Assembly: GCA_963797015.1 (NCBI GenBank)
Contig: CAWCNV010000016.1
Coordinates: 186,001 to 250,000, forward strand
Direction: 5' to 3'
DNA length: 64,000 nt
From: JBBPZA01 sp963797015
Lineage (GTDB): Bacteria > Actinomycetota > Thermoleophilia > Solirubrobacterales > Solirubrobacteraceae
A program made the translations under genes and the position numbers. The number at the start of each line of letters is the position of its first letter. The stretch's first letter is position 1. Under the pieces are notes generated by a model that was given only the letters and a program-made list of their open reading frames with translations, was not told the origin of the DNA and searched no databases. Shown piece after piece: positions 37,224 to 46,175 of the stretch.

Positions 37224-37913
37224 GTGGCGAGTTCGACTCCCGGACAGAGCGCCTATCCCCAGCGCGGCCTCGTTCTGCCGCCCGACGCCACCGAGCTCCT
37301 CCTGGTCCGCCACGGGGCCTCGGCCGCGGCGGTCCCCGGCGAGCGTTTCGAGCTGCTCGAGGGCCACGGCGACCCGCCGCTCGCCCCCGAGGGCGTCGAG
37401 CAGGCGCGCACGGTTGGCGCGCGCCTCGCCCAGCGCCCGCCGGATGCGATCTTCGTCACCCCGCTGCGCCGCACCACCGAGACCGCCGCGCCGCTCGTCG
37501 CCGCCACCGGGGTCGAGCCGGAGGTGGTGCCCGAGCTGCGCGAGGTGCACCTCGGCGAGTGGGAGGGAGGCGAGCTGCGGATCCGCGCCGCGCACGGCGA
37601 TCCGCTGCTCGCCCGCGTGATCCGCGAGGAGCGCTGGGACGTGATCCCCGGTGCGGAGTCGATGGAGACCTTCGCGGAGCGCGTGCGCGCCGGCATCGAG
37701 CACGCCGTCACGGCGACCGGGGCGGGGCGCGCCGCGCTGTTCGTGCACGGCGGCGTGATCGGCGAAGCGTGCCGGCAGGCGACCGGCAGCCGGCGCTTCG
37801 CCTTCGTCTACGCCGACAACGGCTCGATCACGCGGCTGGTCGTCCTGCCCGACGGCCGCTGGCTGCTGCGCGGCTTCAACGACACGGCCCACCTGACCGA
37901 TACTGCGCGCTGA
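37224..37913 (+). CDS. histidine phosphatase family (phosphoglycerate mutase-like) protein
   Basis: 229 residues from GTG 37224. The catalytic RHG motif is LLLVRHGASA near residue 25, the second Arg is in FVTPLRRTTETA, the Glu in VPELREVHLGEWEG, and the second His in ALFVHGGVIG. Enzymes of this branch include phosphoglycerate mutases, alpha-ribazole phosphatases and broad phosphatases; the substrate cannot be told. The next gene starts at the last base of its TGA. Confidence 0.87.
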   Translation: MASSTPGQSAYPQRGLVLPPDATELLLVRHGASAAAVPGERFELLEGHGDPPLAPEGVEQARTVGARLAQRPPDAIFVTPLRRTTETAAPLVAATGVEPEVVPELREVHLGEWEGGELRIRAAHGDPLLARVIREERWDVIPGAESMETFAERVRAGIEHAVTATGAGRAALFVHGGVIGEACRQATGSRRFAFVYADNGSITRLVVLPDGRWLLRGFNDTAHLTDTAR

Positions 37914-38323
37914 TGAGCCAGGCCGAAGTGGACATCGTGCGGCGCGCGTTCGAGCTCGTGCTGGAGCCGGGGGAGCCGGACATGTCGGCCATCCTGCGGC
38001 TCTACCACGCCGACCACGAGCTCGTCACCGACTGGGGCATCGAGGGCGGTAGGTACCGCGGCGAAGCCGGCTTCCGGGAGGCGATGGTGATCATGGAAGG
38101 GGCATTGGGCGATTGGACGCAGGAGCTGGACGAGCTGATCGACGCCGGCGACGGGATCGTCCTCGGCCTGGGCCGGATCGTGGCGCAGGGACGGCAGAGC
38201 GGTGCGCCGATGGAGGGCGAGTGGGGGGTCGTGGTCAGGTTGCGTGACGAAAAGATCGCGAGCACCCGCTGGTACACCGACCGCCGCGCGGCCTTTGCGG
38301 CGGCGGGCGTCGACCTTCGCTAG
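37913..38323 (+). CDS. SnoaL/NTF2-like small protein
   Basis: 136 residues, ATG at 37913 overlapping the previous stop (TGATG). It has the cone-shaped NTF2-like pattern: an N-terminal helix pair (VDIVRRAFELVLEPGEPDM), LYHADHELVTDW, and strands toward IASTRWYTDRRAAFAAAG. Such proteins bind or turn over small hydrophobic ligands, often polyketides, or have no enzymatic role. It overlaps the end of the convergent protease gene. Confidence 0.75.
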   Translation: MSQAEVDIVRRAFELVLEPGEPDMSAILRLYHADHELVTDWGIEGGRYRGEAGFREAMVIMEGALGDWTQELDELIDAGDGIVLGLGRIVAQGRQSGAPMEGEWGVVVRLRDEKIASTRWYTDRRAAFAAAGVDLR

Positions 38324-39570
38324 TCGAACTCGTCGGCCGTGTGCGGCCCTACGCACGCGACCGATGCGCGGTCCTCGATGCCTCGCGCGACCGCCGCGAC
38401 CTCGTCGAAGGTCACGCCGTCGAGCTCGGCTATCGCGCCGTCGGGATCGATGTCCTCGCCGAAGACGATCGTCCGCTGCGCGGAGTGGCGTGCGACCGCG
38501 TTGGTGTTCTCGAACGCCAGCACGCGCCGTCCGGCGGCGTACGCCCGCGCGCGCTCGACCTCCTCCTCGGTCGGCCCGTCGTCGCGCAGCTCGTCGACGA
38601 TCTCCCGCATGCGCCGGTAGGCCTCGGTGCACTTGCCCGAGTCCAGCCCGGCCGAGAGCTGCAGGATCGGCACGTCGGCGGAGGCGTGGTCGACGGCGTA
38701 GACCGAGTAGGCGAGCCCTCGCTGCTCGCGGATCTCGTCGAACAGCCGCGAGCCCATCGAGCCCCCGAGCAGCGTCCCGTAGATGTCCAGCGCGGCGCGC
38801 GCGCGGCGGTCGCCGACGTCGACCGAGGGGCGGTAGGAGATCCGCAGGTGGGACTGGTTTGACTCGCGCTCCTCGACCAGCGTCCGGGGCTCGAACGGAG
38901 GCGCCGGCTCGAAGGGCTCGGGCTCCGGGAGCGAGGGAAAGCGCGTGAAGAGCTCGTCGACGGCTCCATCGGCCGCGACGTGCTCGAGGTTCCCGACCAG
39001 GAAGGCGCCTCCGCGCGAGCCCGACCAGCGGCGCTCGCGGAAGGCGACGATGCTCTCGCGCGAAAACTCGCGCAGGTGCTCGGCCGGGCCGAGCACGGTC
39101 CGGCCCATGGGGTGGTCGCCGAACGCCGCGCGGTCGATCAGCATCTCGGCGACCATCGCCGGCTGGTCGTGGTAGCGGGCGATCTCCTGGATGACCACGC
39201 CGCGCTCCCTGTCGAGCTCGTCGCGGTCGATCTTCGGCCGCCCGACGAAGTCGGTCAGCAGGTCGATCGCCTCCATCGCGACCTCGGCCCGGGCGGTGAT
39301 GTGGAAGGCCACGAGGTCGTGCGACGTGTAGGCGTTGAGCTGCGCGCCGATGCGCTCGGCCGTCGCGTTGACCTTGCGGTAGTCGTCGTAGACCTCGCCG
39401 CCCTTGAACACCAGGTGCTCGAGGAAGTGGGCCATGCCGTTCTCCTCGGGGCGCTCGGTGCGCGCGCCGGCGTCGAAAGCGACCAGCGCTGTCACCGCGC
39501 GCGTGCCATCGAGCTCCACGCGGTGCAGCGGGAGACCATTCGAGAGCGTCGAGGAGCTGACCCTGGCCAT
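38320..39570 (-). CDS. M16-family zinc protease (processing peptidase-like)
   Basis: 416 residues from ATG 39570. The inverted zinc motif HxxEH is in MAHFLEHLVFKG near residue 47, with the downstream Glu in ERGVVIQEI. Two homologous halves of about 200 residues are present, as in the single-chain M16B peptidases; the second half is inactive. Members degrade leader peptides or process membrane-associated peptides. It stands divergent from the ftsEX operon. Confidence 0.9.
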   Translation of the reverse strand: MARVSSSTLSNGLPLHRVELDGTRAVTALVAFDAGARTERPEENGMAHFLEHLVFKGGEVYDDYRKVNATAERIGAQLNAYTSHDLVAFHITARAEVAMEAIDLLTDFVGRPKIDRDELDRERGVVIQEIARYHDQPAMVAEMLIDRAAFGDHPMGRTVLGPAEHLREFSRESIVAFRERRWSGSRGGAFLVGNLEHVAADGAVDELFTRFPSLPEPEPFEPAPPFEPRTLVEERESNQSHLRISYRPSVDVGDRRARAALDIYGTLLGGSMGSRLFDEIREQRGLAYSVYAVDHASADVPILQLSAGLDSGKCTEAYRRMREIVDELRDDGPTEEEVERARAYAAGRRVLAFENTNAVARHSAQRTIVFGEDIDPDGAIAELDGVTFDEVAAVARGIEDRASVACVGPHTADEFD

Positions 39571-39578
39571 GTAGATCG

Positions 39579-39584
39579 ACGATA
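39579..39584 (-). promoter_or_regulatory. candidate -10 element (TATCGT) for the M16 protease gene
   Basis: On the minus strand TATCGT ends eight bases before the ATG at 39570, fitting a leaderless transcript. Confidence 0.35.
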
Positions 39585-39641
39585 GCGCGGGCTCTACCTG
39601 CAGGATCGGTTGCAATGGGCGAAAGGCGGTCCCGGCGCGAC

Positions 39642-39647
39642 TAGCCT
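39642..39647 (+). promoter_or_regulatory. candidate -10 element (TAGCCT) for ftsEX
   Basis: TAGCCT ends 16 bases before the ATG at 39664, leaving a very short leader without a clear ribosome site. Confidence 0.35.
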
Positions 39648-39663
39648 CCGGCCCCGATCCAAG

Positions 39664-40527
<864 letters not shown>

Positions 40528-40533
40528 GTCATC

Positions 40534-41430
40534 GTGCGCCCAGGCTTCTTCACCCGCGAGGCGATGCGCTCGCTGCGGCGCAACGCCGCCCCGAGCTTTG
40601 CCGCCGTCGCCACCGTGCTGGTCACCATCCTGGTGCTCGGGGTGTTCATCCCGATCGTGCAAGCGACGACCCAGGCCTCCAACGACGTTCGCGGCCGCCT
40701 GCTGCTCAACGTCTACCTGCAGACCGACGCGACGAACACCGACGTCGAGCGCGTCCGCCGCCTGCTCGTCGAGCGGACGCCGGACGTCAAGAGCGTCCAG
40801 TACGTCTCCAAGCAGGACGCCTACAACGAGCAGCGCCGCCGCAACCCGACTGCCTACGAGCTGCTGGGGCGCAACCCGCTTCCCGACACCTTCCGCATCA
40901 CGCCTCGCGACCCGGACAAGATCGACCAGATCCGCAACGCGCTCACTCCGCTGACCCCCAGCGGGGGGCGGACGACGATCGACCCGGCCATCGACGAGGT
41001 CCGCAACCGGCGCGAGGACACGAACAAGATCATCCGCGGTACGAACGTGGTCAAGCTCACGATGGTGCTGCTCGCCTCGCTGCTGATCGCGGCCTCGGTG
41101 CTGCTGATCGCCAACACGATCCGCCTGTCGGTGTTCGCGCGCCGGCGCGAGATCGAGGTCATGAAGCTCGTCGGCGCGACGGACTGGTTCATCCGCTGGC
41201 CGTTCGTGATCGAGGGCATGATCGTCGGGGCGCTCGGCGGAGTGCTCGCGATCCTGCTGCTCGGAGTGGCGAAGATCGCCTTCGTCGACCCGCTGGAGAG
41301 CTCGTTCGCGCTGATCGCGGCGCCCGAGACGCTGCACTTCGGGCTGCTGGTGGGGATCCTGCTCGGCGCCAGCGTCGCGGTCTCGGCGCTGGGCTCGGGG
41401 ATCAGCCTGCGCCGCTTCCTCCGGGTCTGA
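40534..41430 (+). CDS. ftsX: cell division permease-like protein FtsX
   Basis: 298 residues from GTG 40534 with four membrane helices: one after the N-terminal RRNAAPSFAAVATVLV, then an extracellular loop of about 130 residues, then three helices in the C-terminal third (VLLASLLIAASVLLIANTI, EGMIVGALGGVLAILLL, LLVGILLGASVAVSAL). The large loop is expected to bind hydrolase coiled coils outside the membrane. It is coupled to ftsE, six bases apart. Confidence 0.93.
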   Translation: MRPGFFTREAMRSLRRNAAPSFAAVATVLVTILVLGVFIPIVQATTQASNDVRGRLLLNVYLQTDATNTDVERVRRLLVERTPDVKSVQYVSKQDAYNEQRRRNPTAYELLGRNPLPDTFRITPRDPDKIDQIRNALTPLTPSGGRTTIDPAIDEVRNRREDTNKIIRGTNVVKLTMVLLASLLIAASVLLIANTIRLSVFARRREIEVMKLVGATDWFIRWPFVIEGMIVGALGGVLAILLLGVAKIAFVDPLESSFALIAAPETLHFGLLVGILLGASVAVSALGSGISLRRFLRV

Positions 41431-41469
41431 GCCCAGCCTCTAGCGGCCCCGCGAGGCAGAGCTGGAAGG

Positions 41470-41640
41470 TCCGGCCGAGCCACGTCGCCGTGTCGTCGGG
41501 CTCCGGCGTGTCCTCGCTGCTCCACTTCGTGCTGGGCGCACAGATCTCCGGCGCGGGCACCGCTCCGCGGTTCCTGCCGCCGTTCTGGGAGGGCCTCGGC
41601 CAGATCCTGCCCGCCGGAGCGGGATCCGCTCAGCATCCAC
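41470..41640 (+). pseudogene. possible remnant of an ABC-type or YhgE-like membrane protein
   Basis: Between ftsX and the SRPBCC gene one frame reads like the C-terminus of a YhgE/DUF3533-type permease (FVLGAQISGAGTAPRFLPPFW, then LGQILPAGAG), with no start and no upstream domain. The SGAG..APRFLP pattern resembles ends of such proteins as I recall them. The region is otherwise gene-free and this is tentative. Confidence 0.3.
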
Positions 41641-41700
41641 GCGGCGAGCGGCGCCATCGCATGAGCCGGCACATCCCATGACGACGACGGAGGCAGGCAC

Positions 41701-42150
41701 ATGCGGATAGAGCAGACGTTCACGGTCGGGGCTTCGCCCGAGGAGGTCTTCGACTACATGATCGACCCGGCGAACCTCCCAAAGTGGCAGACGACCAAGA
41801 CGTCGGTGGAGCAGCTCACGCCGGGGCCGCCCGGCCCGGGGACCCGCTTTCGCGAGTGGACGAAGCCTCCCGGCGGCAAGCAGTTCGAGCAGGTCGTCGA
41901 GTACACGGAGTTCGACCGGCCGCGCCGGTTCACCGTGCACATCGTGGAGGGCCCCCACTCGGTCGACGGGATGTGGTCGCTGGAGAGCAGCGGCGACGGG
42001 ACTCGGGTGACGTTCGTCGCCGCCGGCGAGATGCGCAGGGTCATGGGGCTGCTCGGCCCGGTGACGAAACGGCTGGTGCAGCGGCAGTTCGCGGGCTACC
42101 ACGATCAGCTGCGGCGCAACATCGAAGGCGAGTCGGCAGTCGCGAGCTGA
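41701..42150 (+). CDS. SRPBCC (START/polyketide cyclase-like) family protein
   Basis: 149 residues from ATG 41701, preceded by a GGAGG-containing ribosome site. It has the START-like start (MRIEQTFTVGASPEEVFDYMIDPANLP in pieces) and ends in an amphipathic helix (GLLGPVTKRLVQRQFAGYHDQLRRNI). The family binds hydrophobic ligands in a deep pocket. No neighbours hint at a ligand. Confidence 0.82.
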   Translation: MRIEQTFTVGASPEEVFDYMIDPANLPKWQTTKTSVEQLTPGPPGPGTRFREWTKPPGGKQFEQVVEYTEFDRPRRFTVHIVEGPHSVDGMWSLESSGDGTRVTFVAAGEMRRVMGLLGPVTKRLVQRQFAGYHDQLRRNIEGESAVAS

Positions 42151-42173
42151 GCCACTCGTCAGCCGCGAGGCAG

Positions 42174-42247
42174 CGGCGGTGTCCCGGTCCCTCCCGGCGG
42201 CATCCAGAAATGCCGTTCAGCCGCCGGGAGGGATCCGGGCACCGCCG
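42174..42247. repeat. long imperfect inverted repeat (hairpin) after the SRPBCC gene
   Basis: Inner arms CCCTCCCGGCGGC (42189-42201) and GCCGCCGGGAGGG (42220-42232) are perfect; the outer parts (42174-42188 and 42233-42247) continue pairing with one bulge and one terminal mismatch. The loop is 18 bases. No T run follows, so it could be a terminator of the GC-only type or a regulatory hairpin before the protease gene. Confidence 0.7.
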
Positions 42248-42332
42248 CCGGGGAGATCCGGGCCTTAGGGGCGCCAAATCCAGGCCAACTACCCTGGCGA
42301 GACCGCCAAGCCGTCCCCCGCTCGCCCCAACC

Positions 42333-43535
42333 GTGCCCGCTCGCAGCCGCCGCCCCGCCTCGCTTGCGCTCTTCGCGCTGACCGCCGTGCTGCTGCTGGT
42401 CATCGGGATCTGGCTCGGCGGGCATCCGTCTTCGCTCCCGGGGCCGGTCCGCGATGCTCTCGTCGGCGACAAGGATGCGCAGTCGATCCAGGCCGTGATC
42501 GACGCGATCGAGGACGACTACTACCGCCCCGTTCCCCGCCAGCAGATCGTCAACGACTCGGTGGAGGGGGCGATCAGCGGGCTCCACGACCGCTTCTCGA
42601 ACTACTTCGACCCCAAGCAGTACAAGGCCTTCGAGGCATCCACCGACGCGCGCTTCTCGGGCGTCGGCATCAGCGTCGAGCCCGAACGGCGCGGCCTGCG
42701 GGTGCGCAAGGTGTTCGCCGGCTCGCCGGCGGCCAAGAGCGGGATGCGCCCCGGAGACCTCATAACCGCTGTCAACGGGCGCGTGCTCGAGGGTCGCTCC
42801 CCGACGTTCGCCACCTCCCTGATCAAGGGGGCGCCGGGAACTCCGGTCACGCTGACCGTCGCGCGCGGCACACGCACGCTGCGCCTGCGGATGAAGCGCG
42901 CGAGCATCACCTTCCCGGTCGTGGAGTCGCGCCTGCGAACCGTTGGCGGCGTCAAGCTGGCCGACGTCGAGCTCTCGGGCTTCACCAGCGGGGCGCACGG
43001 CGAGGTCCGCCAGGCGATCGACGCGGCGCTTCGCAAGGGGGCCAAGGGGATCGTGCTCGACCTGCGCGGCAACGGTGGGGGTCTGCTGGACGAGGCGGTG
43101 CTGGTGTCGAGCATCTTCATCCCCGAGGGGCCGGTGGTGAGCACCGACGGGCGCACCCGCCCGCGGCACGTGTTCCAGGCCACCGGTGACGCGATCCCGA
43201 CCCGGATCCCCGTGGTCGTGCTGGTCGACAGCGGCACCGCGTCGTCCGCCGAGATCGTGACCGGAGCGCTGCAGGATCGCCGCCGTGCGCTGGTCGTCGG
43301 CACGCGCACGTTCGGCAAGGGCGTCTTCCAGGAGATCCAGGAGCTTCCCAACGGGGGAGCGGTCGAGCTCACGGTCGGGGAGTACTTCACGCCGAGCGGG
43401 CGCAACCTCGGCGGGGGTGGCGTGCGGCGCGGCAGGGGCATCATGCCGAACGTGCCCGCGGCCGACCGCCCCAGCACGGCTCGCGACGAGGCGCTCGACG
43501 TAGCCCTCGCGCGGCTCGCTCGCGAGACGAGGTGA
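42333..43535 (+). CDS. S41-family C-terminal processing protease (CtpA-like)
   Basis: 400 residues from GTG 42333, with an N-terminal membrane anchor or signal (LALFALTAVLLLVIGIWLGG), a PDZ domain (RFSGVGISVEP ... VFAGSPAAKSGMRPGD) and the S41 protease with catalytic Ser in VDSGTASSAEIV and Lys in RTFGKGVFQ. Such proteases clip periplasmic or envelope proteins at C-termini. The stop overlaps the next gene's GTG. Confidence 0.9.
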   Translation: MPARSRRPASLALFALTAVLLLVIGIWLGGHPSSLPGPVRDALVGDKDAQSIQAVIDAIEDDYYRPVPRQQIVNDSVEGAISGLHDRFSNYFDPKQYKAFEASTDARFSGVGISVEPERRGLRVRKVFAGSPAAKSGMRPGDLITAVNGRVLEGRSPTFATSLIKGAPGTPVTLTVARGTRTLRLRMKRASITFPVVESRLRTVGGVKLADVELSGFTSGAHGEVRQAIDAALRKGAKGIVLDLRGNGGGLLDEAVLVSSIFIPEGPVVSTDGRTRPRHVFQATGDAIPTRIPVVVLVDSGTASSAEIVTGALQDRRRALVVGTRTFGKGVFQEIQELPNGGAVELTVGEYFTPSGRNLGGGGVRRGRGIMPNVPAADRPSTARDEALDVALARLARETR

Positions 43536-45271
43536 GCCGCTCCGAAGGGGGACGCGGCCGCGATCGCCCCGCGCGCACCCACCTCGTAGCGGTCCTCGAG
43601 CGGCGCGGGCGCTTCTTCGTGGCGTCGCCGCTGTTCGAGCGCGGGCGCTCGGTGACGGTGGAGCGCGATCGGCGGGCGCGGGAGGGGGCGCTCGTACTGG
43701 TGCGCCTCGGCGCGCGCGGCGCGGCGCGCATCGAGCGCGTGCTCGGGCGCCCCGACGTGGCCCGCGACGTGCTCGAGGGGCTGATGCTCGAGCGCGGCCT
43801 TCGCCGGCGCTTCGATCCCGCCGTGGACCGCGAGGCGCAGGCGGCGTCGCCGGACCCTTCCGTCCGGCGCCGCGACCTGCGCGAGCTTCCGACGTTCACC
43901 GTCGATCCAGCCAGCGCGCGCGACTTCGACGATGCGATCTCCGCGCAGGAGCTGGCTCCGGGCCGCTGGCGGGTGTGGGTCCACATCGCCGACGTGGCCG
44001 CCCACGTGCCGCCGGGCTCGCTCGTCGATCGCGAGGCGCAGCGCAGGGCGACGAGCGTGTACGTCCCCGGAGCCGTCGAGCCGATGCTGCCCGAGGCGCT
44101 CTCGAACGTCGCCTGCTCGCTGGTCCCCGGCGAGGACCGCCCGGCGGTGACCGTCGAGCTCGACCTGCACGGCGCCCGCACCGCGCGGGCGGCCTTCCAT
44201 CGCTCGCTGATCCGCTCAGACGCGCGGCTGGACTACGACCGCGTCGATCGCATCTTCGCCGGGGCCGAGTCGGCGGAGGAGCCGTGGGCCGCGCCGCTCG
44301 GGGCAGCGCGGGCCGTCGCGGCGGCGCTGGAGGAGGCGCGGGCGGAGCGCGGTGCTCTGGCCGTCGAGTCGGTCGAGCCCGAGTTCGTGTTCGACCTCGT
44401 CGGCCGCGTCGAATCGCTGCGCCCGACGCAGCAGACGGAGTCCCACCGCCTGATCGAGCACCTCATGATCGCGGCCAACGAGGCGGTCGCGACGCTGCTC
44501 GAGGAGCGCAAGCTGCCCGCCCTGTTTCGCGTGCACGAGCGGCCCGAGCCCCAGCGCGTGCAGTTCCTGGTGGCGCAGCTCGCGTCGCTCGACGTCCCGA
44601 CGCCGGCTCTGCCCGACCACCTCTCGCCGCAGCAGGCGGCCGCCGTCGTCGCGGAGTGCTCACGGCTGGTCGACGAGCACGTGCGCCGCGTCGGCCGCGG
44701 TCGGCAGGCGCTGACCTCGCTCGTGCTGCGCTCGCTCAAGCAGGCGCGCTACAGCCCGGTCAACCTCGGGCACGCCGGGCTGCGCTCGCCGCGCTACTGC
44801 CACTTCACCTCGCCCATCCGGCGCTATCCCGACCTGGTCTGCCACCGCGCCCTGCTCGCGGCCGTCGGCGGCGGCGAGCACCCTCCGCGCGCTTCGGACA
44901 TGGAGGCCCTGGGCCAGTGGACCTCGGACCGCGAGCGCGACGCGATGCGGATCGAGCGCGACGCCGACGACGTCGCGCGCTGCTTCCTGCTCGAGTCAGA
45001 GCTCCGCGAGCAGGGCTGGGACAGCGACTGGCAGGGCGAGGTCGTGGGCCTGATCGGCGCCGGCGCCTTCGTCTCGTTCGGCGACGGGCACGAGGGGATG
45101 CTCCCGGCGCGGCGGCTGCCCGGCGAGTGGTGGGAGCTCGACGAGGAGGGGACCATCCTTCGCGGCACCAGGACCGGCAAGGCGATCCGCCTGGGCGATC
45201 CCGTGCGCGTCCAGGTCGAGCGCGTAGACGCGCCCCGCGGGCGGGTCGACCTGCTGCCCGTGGAGGTCTGA
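43532..45271 (+). CDS. rnr: RNase R/RNase II-family 3'-5' exoribonuclease
   Basis: 579 residues from GTG 43532 (GTGA overlap). The RNB catalytic domain has TFTVDPASARDFDDAISAQ with the metal-binding Asp cluster, VHIADVAAHVPPGSLVDREAQ, and the SPIRRYPDLVCHRALLA segment. A C-terminal S1-like RNA-binding stretch is present (GEVVGLIGAGAFVSFGDGHEGML). It is shorter than E. coli RNase R (about 810): the N-terminal helix-turn-helix and most of the cold-shock domains are missing. It is next to smpB and tmRNA, which work with RNase R in ribosome rescue. Confidence 0.88.
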   Translation: MSRSEGGRGRDRPARTHLVAVLERRGRFFVASPLFERGRSVTVERDRRAREGALVLVRLGARGAARIERVLGRPDVARDVLEGLMLERGLRRRFDPAVDREAQAASPDPSVRRRDLRELPTFTVDPASARDFDDAISAQELAPGRWRVWVHIADVAAHVPPGSLVDREAQRRATSVYVPGAVEPMLPEALSNVACSLVPGEDRPAVTVELDLHGARTARAAFHRSLIRSDARLDYDRVDRIFAGAESAEEPWAAPLGAARAVAAALEEARAERGALAVESVEPEFVFDLVGRVESLRPTQQTESHRLIEHLMIAANEAVATLLEERKLPALFRVHERPEPQRVQFLVAQLASLDVPTPALPDHLSPQQAAAVVAECSRLVDEHVRRVGRGRQALTSLVLRSLKQARYSPVNLGHAGLRSPRYCHFTSPIRRYPDLVCHRALLAAVGGGEHPPRASDMEALGQWTSDRERDAMRIERDADDVARCFLLESELREQGWDSDWQGEVVGLIGAGAFVSFGDGHEGMLPARRLPGEWWELDEEGTILRGTRTGKAIRLGDPVRVQVERVDAPRGRVDLLPVEV

Positions 45272-45281
45272 ACGCCGCCGC

Positions 45282-45287
45282 TAGGGT
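45282..45287 (+). promoter_or_regulatory. candidate -10 element (TAGGGT) for smpB
   Basis: TAGGGT ends six bases before GTG 45294 with no Shine-Dalgarno, fitting a leaderless message. Confidence 0.4.
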
Positions 45288-45293
45288 CCGTGT

Positions 45294-45767
45294 GTGGCGA
45301 AGTCCGGAAAGCGCAAGGCGGCCAGGGGCGACGTGGCGAGCAACCGCCAGGCGTCCTACCGCTTCGACCTGCTCGAGCGCTTCGAGGCGGGGATCGTGCT
45401 GACGGGCACCGAGGTCAAGTCGCTGCGCGACGGCCGCGCGCAGATCAAGGACGCCTACGCCACCGTCGAGGACGGCGAGGTATGGCTGCACAACCTCCAC
45501 ATCCCGCCCTATCCGCCGGCGGCGCACGACAACCACCCGCCCGAGCGCGACCGCAAGCTGCTGCTGCACCGCCGCGAGATCGAGCGCCTGGTCGGGAAGA
45601 CGCGCGAGCGCGGCCTCACGCTCGTGCCCACGCGGCTGTACTTCTCCGGCCCCCGGGCCAAGGTCGAGCTGGCGCTGGCCCGCGGCAAGGACCGCTACGA
45701 CAAGCGTGAGTCGATCCGGGAGCGTGAGATGAACCGCGAGGCCGAGCGGGCTATGCGCCGGCGCTAG
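45294..45767 (+). CDS. smpB: tmRNA-binding protein SmpB
   Basis: 157 residues from GTG 45294. It has the OB-fold core (SYRFDLLERFEAGIVLTGTEVKSLR in pieces), the DAYATVEDGEVWLHNLHI strand pair, and the basic C-terminal tail (DKRESIREREMNREAERAMRRR) that enters the mRNA channel. SmpB binds tmRNA and brings it to stalled ribosomes. tmRNA itself starts 21 bases downstream. Confidence 0.95.
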   Translation: MAKSGKRKAARGDVASNRQASYRFDLLERFEAGIVLTGTEVKSLRDGRAQIKDAYATVEDGEVWLHNLHIPPYPPAAHDNHPPERDRKLLLHRREIERLVGKTRERGLTLVPTRLYFSGPRAKVELALARGKDRYDKRESIREREMNREAERAMRRR

Positions 45768-45770
45768 ACT
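45765..45770 (+). promoter_or_regulatory. candidate -10 element (TAGACT) for the tmRNA gene
   Basis: TAGACT overlaps the smpB stop and lies 17 bases before the mature tmRNA 5' end, leaving room for a short RNase P leader. No convincing -35 element is visible. Confidence 0.35.
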
Positions 45771-45787
45771 CGACCCTGCACAAACAA

Positions 45788-46151
45788 GGGGGCGACACAG
45801 TTTCGACGTGGAGCTGAACGCCTCGATGTCACGAGCCGAGGACCCGGGGTTGGCCTCGTTAAATCTCCCCGGAAACCATACGTGCGGACTCTCACGAGTA
45901 CGCCCTCGCCGCTTAAGTAGGTGAGGAGTCGCCCCGGGCAGCCCGCGGCCCGGTAAAGCGGCTTCAGCAAGCGGGCTCACCCCAAGGGCAGGACCCTCGG
46001 CCTGAGGGGGACAGCTTCAGGAGGGTATGGCGCCGGTGACGTGCCCCGCGGATCGACCGATCCGGCCGCCGAGATCAGACTCCGACGGGAACGCTCGTAG
46101 CACGCATCGAGACGGGCTTCGCGGACGCCGGGGCAGAGCCGGCCGCCTCCA
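45788..46151 (+). ncRNA. ssrA: transfer-messenger RNA
   Basis: About 364 bases. The 5' end GGGGGCG (45788-45794) pairs with CGCCTCC (46144-46150) as a seven-pair acceptor stem with one G-U, followed by the discriminator A; CCA is not encoded. The conserved TTTCGAC is at 45800. The tag frame begins at GCG 45884 and encodes ADSHEYALAA before a TAA at 45914-45916, the usual actinobacterial ending. The T arm (stem GCCGG/CCGGC, 46127-46143) has correct geometry but an unusual loop, GGCAGAG, instead of the TTCRANY consensus. It rescues stalled ribosomes and marks the product for proteolysis; SmpB is adjacent. Confidence 0.92.
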
Positions 46152-46160
46152 CTCCTCCGT

Positions 46161-46166
46161 TAGCAT
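46161..46166 (+). promoter_or_regulatory. candidate -10 element (TAGCAT) for the CmcI-like gene
   Basis: TAGCAT ends nine bases before GTG 46176, ten bases after the tmRNA 3' end. Confidence 0.35.
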
Positions 46167-46175
46167 CACCTCCCG

